DNA of 10,711 bases, taken from contig CAIQND010000796.1 in NCBI GenBank assembly GCA_903873045.1, positions 1 through 10,711 on the forward strand, written 5' to 3'. Shown in pieces: positions 5,442 to 10,711 of the stretch. A program made the translations under genes and the position numbers. The stretch is from an uncultured Methylococcaceae bacterium (lineage in GTDB: Bacteria > Pseudomonadota > Gammaproteobacteria > Methylococcales > Methylomonadaceae). The notes beneath the pieces are model-generated. The model saw only the letters and a program-made list of their open reading frames with translations, did no database searches and was not told the DNA's origin. Position 1 is the stretch's first letter. Each line of letters opens with the position of its first letter.

Positions 5442-5567
5442 TTTGTAACTGTATTTCTTAGGTTATAGTTAGGTGAGATGTTTTATAATGAACAGCTGAT
5501 ATTCTATTATGATTAACTAATTTCCTGCCGATTTAGTTACACACTTATTGTAACCCCCTGAGACCTC
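5442..5567. promoter_or_regulatory. Divergent tusD/bepA promoter region
   Basis: This 126-base AT-rich spacer separates two divergent starts. A perfect plus-strand TATAAT (5484-5489) overlaps a minus-strand TATAAA (5487-5482), so both genes may have -10 elements on the same few bases. Convincing -35 elements are lacking on both sides. Confidence 0.35.
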
Positions 5568-7118
5568 ATGTTTAAACCCACTGTTATCACACTGGCATTA
5601 AGCCTTGCCCTTTTTTCTTTGCCACAGCAAGCTAACGAGCAACGGGTTATCGTTACCCACAAAAGCTTGCCAGCGCCACAACCCGATATCACTGGCAGTC
5701 ACGAGGCCAGTTCGCCAGCACAGCAAGCGCCTGAAATTAAAAAAATCGAATTGCCTGATATGGGCGATTCTTCAGGCACCCTGATTTCACCCGCCGAAGA
5801 AAAAGAATTTGGCGAAGCTTTTTTTAGAAGCCTGCACTCACAGATTACTATTAATCAGGATGCCGAGATTCAAGAGTACATTCAGTCAATAGGTCAAAAA
5901 CTGGCAGCGAATAGTGATGCACCTGGACATCCCTTCCATTTTTTTGTGGTCATGGAAAATGACATCAACGCTTTTGCAGGGCCAGGTGGTTATATTGGCG
6001 TTAACTCAGGATTAATTTTAATGACCGAAGCCGAAAGTGAATTGGCCTCCGTGATGGGACACGAAATTGCTCACGTTACCCAGCGCCATTTATTCCGTGC
6101 CGCCGAAGCTGCGGGTCGCTTATCTATTCCCTCGGCTGCCGGAATGCTGGCTGCCATTTTATTAGGCACACAATCGCCGGCCATGGGTCAAGCTGCTATC
6201 ATGGCCATTATGGCCGGTAACGTCCAGTTTCAAATTAATTTTACCCGCGAAAATGAAGAAGAAGCCGACCGTGTCGGCATGCAAACCTTGGCCGCTTCCC
6301 GATACGATCCGCGAAGTATGCCAATATTCTTTGAACGCTTACAACAAGCAACCCGTTATTACGGACAGGCGGTACCTGAATTTTTACGGACTCACCCGGT
6401 GACTGCATCGCGTATTTCCGACACGCGAGGACGTGCCGAAACGTATCCTTATAAACAATATCCTGATTCGCTGGGCTATCAATTAACCAAAGCAAAAATA
6501 CGCGTTTTGTCAGACACCAACACTGCCGCAGCTACTGAATATTTTCAGTCCAGACTTATGCAAGGTACTGTCGAACAACGGACTGTTGCCCGTTACGGCA
6601 TGGGCTTAATCACACTTAAAGCAGAGAAATTTAAAGAAGCTGAAGTTATTTTCCAAACATTAATACACGACTATCCAGAACAACCACAATACGCAATCGC
6701 ACTTGCCCGCACGGCTCTGGATGCACGCAATTATCCACTGGCTGTTAGTCGCTATAAAAAACTAACGGAACAATTCCCTGATAATGATGCCATTAAACTT
6801 GATTATATTGCGTCTTTATTAAAAACAGAAAAAGCGGATCTGGCGCGAAACAACTTATTATCGTTGAATCCTCAAATGCAACGCCTGCCGATTTATTGGG
6901 AACTATTGGCACAAGCTTACAGCGACTTGAATCAACCCGCTGAATCTCATCGCTATCTTGCAGAATACTACTATGCCATGGGACAAACCAAAGATGCTAT
7001 TTTGCAGATAAAACTAGCTCAAGAATCAAAAGGACTCAATTTTCAGTTATCTGCAATCTTAAGTGAACGCCTCCATTTTTTCTTTAATCAAGAACAAGAG
7101 GCAAAACGTAACCGATAA
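5568..7118 (+). CDS. bepA: Periplasmic M48 metalloprotease with TPR domain, BepA/YfgC-like
   Basis: This is a zinc metalloprotease and chaperone of outer-membrane protein quality control; E. coli BepA helps assemble LptD and degrades stalled forms. The 516-aa protein (E. coli about 487) has an N-terminal signal peptide (1 to about 22), a Pro/Ala-rich spacer, then the M48 domain (about 70-290). HEIAH (165-169) provides two zinc ligands and ENEEEADRVG (228-237) the third. THPVTASRI (275-283) carries the His that aligns with the regulatory switch His of BepA. The membrane-facing loop with AIMAIMAG lies between. Residues about 335-490 are helical TPR-like repeats. It is transcribed alone and ends at an intrinsic terminator. 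The ribosome binding site is weak. Confidence 0.92.
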   Translation: MFKPTVITLALSLALFSLPQQANEQRVIVTHKSLPAPQPDITGSHEASSPAQQAPEIKKIELPDMGDSSGTLISPAEEKEFGEAFFRSLHSQITINQDAEIQEYIQSIGQKLAANSDAPGHPFHFFVVMENDINAFAGPGGYIGVNSGLILMTEAESELASVMGHEIAHVTQRHLFRAAEAAGRLSIPSAAGMLAAILLGTQSPAMGQAAIMAIMAGNVQFQINFTRENEEEADRVGMQTLAASRYDPRSMPIFFERLQQATRYYGQAVPEFLRTHPVTASRISDTRGRAETYPYKQYPDSLGYQLTKAKIRVLSDTNTAAATEYFQSRLMQGTVEQRTVARYGMGLITLKAEKFKEAEVIFQTLIHDYPEQPQYAIALARTALDARNYPLAVSRYKKLTEQFPDNDAIKLDYIASLLKTEKADLARNNLLSLNPQMQRLPIYWELLAQAYSDLNQPAESHRYLAEYYYAMGQTKDAILQIKLAQESKGLNFQLSAILSERLHFFFNQEQEAKRNR

Positions 7119-7145
7119 GCTACAAAATATTTTGCCTTTGAAAAG

Positions 7146-7169
7146 AGGCACTCAGTGCCTGATTTTTTT
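7146..7169 (+). terminator. Intrinsic terminator of bepA
   Basis: AGGCAC (7146-7151) pairs with GTGCCT (7155-7160) around a TCA loop, followed by GA and seven T residues (7163-7169). It lies 28 bases after the bepA stop. Confidence 0.85.
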
Positions 7170-7189
7170 ATATTAGAATCTGCCAAATA

Positions 7190-7220
7190 TAGCTAATAAG
7201 CTGTTTTTATTAGCTATTTT
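7190..7220 (+). terminator. Second, AT-rich terminator-like hairpin
   Basis: TAGCTAATAA (7190-7199) pairs perfectly with TTATTAGCTA (7207-7216), followed by TTTT. The stem is weak in GC. It may back up the bepA terminator just upstream. Confidence 0.45.
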
Positions 7221-7260
7221 AAATTCCCCCTATTTTTTCAATAAAAACTTTTCTTTTTTG

Positions 7261-7290
7261 TAGACGCTGGTAATTTATTAGATATAGAAT
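7261..7290 (+). promoter_or_regulatory. Candidate promoter of the second intergenic RNA
   Basis: TAGACG (7261-7266, four of six -35 positions) lies 18 bases before TAGAAT (7285-7290, five of six -10 positions). A start near 7297 would give a transcript of about 178 nt ending at the terminator at 7453-7474. It follows two terminators, so readthrough from bepA is unlikely to supply this RNA. Confidence 0.35.
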
Positions 7291-7296
7291 ACACCT

Positions 7297-7474
7297 GCTT
7301 TACGGGGCTAGGCTGGTTTAACAACCGGTTAAAAGAGAGGGGGAGAGTAGCCTTAACGGGCGCACATATAACAATAATAAAAGAGAGTAACACTTCGTGA
7401 GTTGGGCTGTATAAGTAACAGCTTAAATAATAAAAATAATAAAACTCAACGCGCCCGCTTCATGCGGGCTTTTT
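7297..7474 (+). ncRNA. Candidate A-rich small RNA ending in an intrinsic terminator
   Basis: No credible protein gene lies between the bepA terminators and this intrinsic terminator, and the next gene is convergent, so the signal implies a stand-alone RNA. Visible structure: TTTAAC/GTTAAA (7317-7322 with 7328-7333), GCTGT/ACAGC (7406-7410 with 7418-7422) and the terminator hairpin. AACAATAATAA (7370-7380) and an A/T tract at 7425-7444 are unpaired and fit the A-R-N repeats bound by the distal face of Hfq. CGGGCGC (7357-7363) can pair perfectly with GCGCCCG (7451-7457), competing with the terminator stem. The 5' end is inferred only from a weak promoter. Confidence 0.4.
7453..7474 (+). terminator. 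Intrinsic terminator without an upstream gene
   Basis: GCCCGC (7453-7458) pairs with GCGGGC (7464-7469) around TTCAT, followed by five T residues (7470-7474). It points along the plus strand about 335 bases after the bepA stop and beyond bepA's own terminators. Confidence 0.8.
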
Positions 7475-7567
7475 ATTGCCTATTACCTAATAAATTTATA
7501 ATCTTTACATGGTATTTAATAAGCCACTTTTTTTCTGTCTCATCTAGTTTTCAGAGGAAAATGACTC

Positions 7568-8617
7568 CTATGGTTTGCTCATATCATCAATCCAGTCTCG
7601 CCAGATGGACATCAATACCGCCATCAGCGTAGGCCCCAAAAATAATCCCAGCAGACCAAAAGTCTCCATACCGCCAAAAATACCCAGCAGCGTCCAGATG
7701 AAAGGCAACTTGACGGCACCACCGATTAACGCAGGACGTACATAATTATCGGCAATCAAGGTAAGAATCATACCGTACACAAACAATCCACCGCCCTCGG
7801 CAATATGTCCCTGTGCCACCAACACCAAGGAACAAGCACCAAAAATCAGCTTGGCCGCAAAGGGAATCATGGCAAAAACGCCCGTCAGCGCACCCAATAT
7901 GGCCGGATTACTTAAGCCAACAAACGCGTAAGCGACTCCCAACAGCAAGCCTTTAGCCACCCCAATCAACATCATTCCATTAACTGTGGCACGCACTGCC
8001 GTGGTGGCATGCACTGTATAGCGAAAGCCCTTTTCGCCAAACAACTTGCGGCTACTCGTCAAAACTTGCCGCCCCAAACTATCGCCATGTTGATAAACAA
8101 AAAGCAGCACTAAAAGAATGGTCAGAAATCCGAAGAAACGATGTAAAAGTTGGCCTGCAAAATCTTTGGTATAGGTAACCGCCCCACCCGTTCCCAACCA
8201 ATGCAGGGATTCATTGGCGGCTTCTGAACTGCCCAACACCGTCATCCAATAGGCTTTAGACCAGTCCCCTATTATTGGCAGATTTTGCAGCCAGGGCGGT
8301 GGTGGAATACCCACGCTTTGCGCATCAGTTAGCAACCGGCCTAGTGCTTGCGCTTCTTGTAACAACCGGCTTAATCCGTAGCCCACGGGTGCCAAAACAA
8401 TCACACCCAGCAGCAAAGTCAACCCAAAAGCCACCCAGGTCATTTTTCCATGCAGTTCATTGGAAGCCAATAACCGTTGATAAACGGGCCAAGTGGATAC
8501 TGCCAACACCACCGCCCAAACCAACAAGGCGAGAAAGCTGTGTAAAACCCAGCCCCCCAGTAACAGTAAAAAAAGGCCACCAATGAAGCGTGCACGCACT
8601 TGCAGATTATTTGACAT
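7568..8617 (-). CDS. AI-2E/PerM family permease, YdiK-like
   Basis: This 349-aa inner-membrane protein belongs to the AI-2E transporter family (PF01594), whose members include TqsA, YdiK and PerM; substrates are mostly unproven. Hydrophobic pairs occur at about 12-40 and 61-80. A soluble loop carries PPPPWLQNLPIIGDW (105-119), similar to the Trp-Leu-x-x-x-Pro-x-Ile-Gly stretch I recall from E. coli YdiK. Helices follow at about 158-175, 211-233, 239-268, 276-290 and 305-337. DNYVRP (290-295) and the final GLFLGPTLMAV (324-334) are family hallmarks. Length is typical. It follows the flippase gene after 72 bases on the same strand and may be co-transcribed. No clear Shine-Dalgarno is visible. 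Confidence 0.88.
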   Translation of the reverse strand: MSNNLQVRARFIGGLFLLLLGGWVLHSFLALLVWAVVLAVSTWPVYQRLLASNELHGKMTWVAFGLTLLLGVIVLAPVGYGLSRLLQEAQALGRLLTDAQSVGIPPPPWLQNLPIIGDWSKAYWMTVLGSSEAANESLHWLGTGGAVTYTKDFAGQLLHRFFGFLTILLVLLFVYQHGDSLGRQVLTSSRKLFGEKGFRYTVHATTAVRATVNGMMLIGVAKGLLLGVAYAFVGLSNPAILGALTGVFAMIPFAAKLIFGACSLVLVAQGHIAEGGGLFVYGMILTLIADNYVRPALIGGAVKLPFIWTLLGIFGGMETFGLLGLFLGPTLMAVLMSIWRDWIDDMSKP

Positions 8618-8689
8618 AGGTTAGGAGTAAGGGCTTAAAAAGAACACGCCGTATTTTAATTGAAAATAACGTCAATAAGATGACAACGG

Positions 8690-10192
8690 TTACCGATTTA
8701 TCAGTACGAACTGCCGCCGCTCAAAAAGTACCGTCACCAGCAGATAAATCGACATTAACTCAAGCGACAATAACCACGGTTGTTGAAAGCCGGTGCCAAC
8801 CGGTAACTGCTCCTTTGCAAAATACAAACCCACGCCCAAAGCTATATAACCCAGCACACGCTTAACATCGTAAGTAACCGGATAATAATGCCGCCCCAGC
8901 AAATAAGACACCATCGCCATGCTGGCATAACAGGCCAGTGTGGCCCAAGCTGAACCCACATAACCCAGTAACGGTATCCACCAAATATTAAGCACAATGG
9001 TTAGCACGGCACCAGACAAAGACACAAAAGCCCCCATCAAGGTTCTGTCAGTGAGCTTGTACCAGATAGATAAATTGACATAGATACCCAAAAACAAATT
9101 AGCCAGTAATAAAATCGGCACGACTTCAAGTCCGGCACGGAACTCATCACCCAGAAAATACTTAAAGAAATCGATAAACAACGTCACCAATAAAAAGATG
9201 AACACGCAGAAAATAACAAAAAACTTAAGCACGTTAGCGTAAACGATTCGTGCGTCGCTATTGCCTGAATAGGCAAAGAAAAACGGCTCTGCCGCATACC
9301 GGAACGCTTGAATAAATAACGACATCAAAATAGATAGCTTGTAACAAGCGCTATAAATACCCAGCATTTTCATATTGGTCTGGACATCATAAGGCAGCAA
9401 GTATTTTAGCAAGGCACGATCCAGCATTTCATTGATAATCCCGGCGAAACCGATTACCACCATCGGGAGCGAGTAGCGAATCATTCGTCCAAACAGTGCC
9501 CGGTCAAACCCCCAAGCCAAACCCTTTAATTGGGGTGACAATAACAAAAATTTAAAGATGCTGGCAATCAGATTGGCTATAAAAATATAACCAATGCCAA
9601 TCGCTGGATTGTATAAATTACTTATCCATGAATGTGGATTTTCTGCGTAAAGCTTGGGACAATAAATAATAAAAAACAGGCTGAGCAGTACGGTTATCGC
9701 TATCTCTGTTATCTTGATGCCAGCAAAACGAAAAGCCTTGTCTTCCGCACGTAAACGGGCAAACGGGATAGAGGCAATTGCATCCAGGGTTAAAATCAAG
9801 GTAAAACACAACACATACTCGGGATGATTAGCGTAATTTAGCGAGGATGAAAGCCTTGAATTAATCAGCAATATAGTCAGAAAAAAGCCGACATTGACCA
9901 GAACAACAAAAATTAGCGCCGTCGAATAAGCAACATCTTTGCCGGTATGTTCCTTATCTCGAAACCGAAAATAGCCCGTCTCAAACCCGAATAATAGTAA
10001 AACTGAAAAGAATCCTGCATAAGCATAAAACTCTGAGACTACGCCGTATTCTGCCGCCGAAAAATAATAGGTATACAGTGGCACCAACAGGTAATTGAGA
10101 AATCGACCAAAGATACTGCTGATGCCGTAGATGGCCGTTTGAGAGGCAAGTTTTTTTATAATACCCATGATGGTTTGCGTTTGAGGTGTCAT
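8690..10192 (-). CDS. Oligosaccharide flippase, Wzx/polysaccharide biosynthesis family
   Basis: This inner-membrane protein of the MATE/MVF superfamily (Polysacc_synt) probably flips undecaprenyl-linked oligosaccharide units for O-antigen, capsule or exopolysaccharide. The 500-aa protein has about 12-14 hydrophobic segments. The first helix pair opens with LASQTAIYGISSIFGRFLNY and LVPLYTYYFSAAEYG, typical of Wzx-like proteins, and AEPFFFAY lies mid-protein. The start is uncertain: ATG 10192 has GGAA upstream and a good -10 20 bases away, whereas Met9 (10168) has no ribosome binding site but begins where family similarity starts. No glycosyltransferase or polymerase gene flanks it here, so its glycan cannot be predicted. 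Confidence 0.85.
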   Translation of the reverse strand: MTPQTQTIMGIIKKLASQTAIYGISSIFGRFLNYLLVPLYTYYFSAAEYGVVSEFYAYAGFFSVLLLFGFETGYFRFRDKEHTGKDVAYSTALIFVVLVNVGFFLTILLINSRLSSSLNYANHPEYVLCFTLILTLDAIASIPFARLRAEDKAFRFAGIKITEIAITVLLSLFFIIYCPKLYAENPHSWISNLYNPAIGIGYIFIANLIASIFKFLLLSPQLKGLAWGFDRALFGRMIRYSLPMVVIGFAGIINEMLDRALLKYLLPYDVQTNMKMLGIYSACYKLSILMSLFIQAFRYAAEPFFFAYSGNSDARIVYANVLKFFVIFCVFIFLLVTLFIDFFKYFLGDEFRAGLEVVPILLLANLFLGIYVNLSIWYKLTDRTLMGAFVSLSGAVLTIVLNIWWIPLLGYVGSAWATLACYASMAMVSYLLGRHYYPVTYDVKRVLGYIALGVGLYFAKEQLPVGTGFQQPWLLSLELMSIYLLVTVLFERRQFVLINR

Positions 10193-10217
10193 CGGATAAT
10201 TCCGGTTATGACCCGAA

Positions 10218-10223
10218 ATTATA
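10218..10223 (-). promoter_or_regulatory. Candidate -10 element of the flippase gene
   Basis: A perfect TATAAT reads on the minus strand and is preceded directly by TG. Transcription would begin near 10211, leaving an untranslated leader of about 20 bases before the ATG at 10192. No good -35 is seen at the usual distance. Confidence 0.45.
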
Positions 10224-10263
10224 CAGGATCAACACCAGCAAAGGCTGTGTATGTATTCCCTCG

Positions 10264-10323
10264 CCTTTTTAAAAAGGAGTATTTTTTTTAATAACCGCCC
10301 CTAACCCCCATTTTTCAAAGCGG
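10264..10323. repeat. Degenerate palindromes upstream of the flippase
   Basis: CCTTTTTAAAAAGG (10264-10277) is a perfect palindrome. CTAACCCCC, ATTTTTCAAAG and CGGG (about 10301-10323) are a decayed copy of the hairpin family at 188-216. Nothing coding is seen between 10193 and 10376. Confidence 0.45.
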
Positions 10324-10376
10324 GAAATTAAAGCGATTTGAGTTTAAAACCATTCACTTAACCGCATCATCCCATT

Positions 10377-10391
10377 AGGTGATTTCCGGAG
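10377..10391 (+). repeat. 15-bp direct repeat, first copy
   Basis: AGGTGATTTCCGGAG occurs here and again at the window edge (10697-10711), 320 bases apart on the same strand. Confidence 0.7.
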
Positions 10392-10397
10392 AATATT

Positions 10398-10482
10398 TTA
10401 CCCATTAAAAGTAGGATTTTCCCAATCAAGCAAACGTGCATATTCTGATTAATTTGAACGATTGGATTCGTCTAATGGGTAA
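10398..10482. repeat. 85-bp imperfect inverted-repeat element
   Basis: TTACCCATTA (10398-10407) and TAATGGGTAA (10473-10482) are perfect inverted ends. Inside them CCAATC (10422-10427) and GATTGG (10460-10465) are inverted as well, with gaps between, so both ends look like one longer arm partly decayed. AACGTGCAT (10433-10441) also occurs within the left end of the element at 432-533. It is non-coding. Confidence 0.5.
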
Positions 10483-10531
10483 GTTCTTTCGCAGAAATAA
10501 CCTTATACCTATCAACCATAAATTAATCTCC

Positions 10532-10555
10532 GTAGAGACGCGATTTATCGCGTCT
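10532..10555. repeat. AGACGCGAT palindrome, copy 2
   Basis: AGACGCGAT (10536-10544) and ATCGCGTCT (10547-10555) are perfect 9-bp inverted arms with two bases between them, preceded by GTAG. This is a common style of intergenic palindrome; a diverged copy lies at 394-421. Confidence 0.75.
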
Positions 10556-10592
10556 AAATGATAACCCACAGGTTTTCGAGTTTTCGGATGTT

Positions 10593-10632
10593 GGGACGCG
10601 ATAAATAAAGACGCGATAAATCGCGTCTCTAC
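10593..10632. repeat. AGACGCGAT palindrome, partly duplicated copy 3
   Basis: A complete palindrome, AGACGCGATAAATCGCGTCT (10609-10628), is followed by CTAC. An extra left half-arm, GACGCGATAAA, lies directly before it (10595-10605), so half a unit appears to have been duplicated. It is in inverted orientation relative to the copy at 10532. Confidence 0.7.
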
Positions 10633-10696
10633 GTTGACGATACCTGTATATTGCTGCTCATGTGTGGTTAATAGGCTATTCATTGTTCATAGTTTA

Positions 10697-10711
10697 AGGT
10701 GATTTCCGGAG
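10697..10711 (+). repeat. 15-bp direct repeat, second copy, cut by the window end
   Basis: Identical to AGGTGATTTCCGGAG at 10377-10391. The repeat may continue beyond the last base. Confidence 0.7.

Noticed and set aside
7402..7632. 76-codon plus-strand frame after the candidate RNA
   Set aside because: It crosses the intrinsic terminator at 7453-7474 and runs antisense into the permease gene; no ribosome binding site or recognisable motif.
8680..8865. 61-codon plus-strand frame
   Set aside because: Antisense to the C-terminal end of the flippase gene, with no supporting start signal.
10264..10290. Intrinsic terminator formed by CCTTTTTAAAAAGG and the following T-run
   Set aside because: No loop, an A/T-rich stem and no upstream plus-strand gene or promoter; more likely part of repeat DNA.
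10426..10683. 85-codon open frame on the minus strand
   Set aside because: It runs straight through the inverted repeats and the AGACGCGAT palindromes, has no ribosome binding site or domain pattern, and looks like a translated repeat.

Overview
The window is about 10.7 kb of chromosomal DNA from a Gram-negative bacterium, most likely a gammaproteobacterium. The gene families point that way: a Blc-type outer-membrane lipocalin, TusC/TusD, BepA and a di-heme cytochrome c peroxidase. Moderate GC and dense palindromic intergenic repeats would fit a methanotroph-like lineage (Methylococcales), but that is an impression from sequence style, not a demonstrated assignment.

Layout. 1-687 has no gene and is packed with hairpins and short inverted-repeat elements. 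688-3033 carries three minus-strand genes: a TIGR01777 epimerase, a TIGR02450 Trp-rich small protein (overlapping it by 4 bp), and a periplasmic di-heme peroxidase. 3034-3642 has no recognised gene but holds a TGTACA operator-like site, a sigma70-like promoter, a structured RNA and a strong intrinsic terminator. 3643-4627 has two plus-strand genes, a four-TM membrane protein and a Blc lipocalin. 4689-5441 is a minus-strand tusD-tusC pair without tusB. 5568-7118 is a plus-strand BepA/YfgC-like periplasmic metalloprotease. 7119-7567 contains the bepA terminator and a second terminator with no gene in front of it, a further small-RNA candidate. 7568-10192 is a minus-strand pair, a Wzx/MATE-type flippase followed by a YdiK-like AI-2E/PerM family permease. 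10193-10711 is again repeat DNA and shares a palindrome family with the first 700 bases.

Functionally the genes lean towards the cell envelope and periplasm: peroxide removal, lipocalin, outer-membrane protein quality control and polysaccharide export. One cytoplasmic sulfur-relay pair sits among them. No single pathway unites the window. I see no phage, transposase, CRISPR array, tRNA or rRNA. The least explained content is in the intergenic regions: two candidate non-coding RNAs and a modular repeat family.
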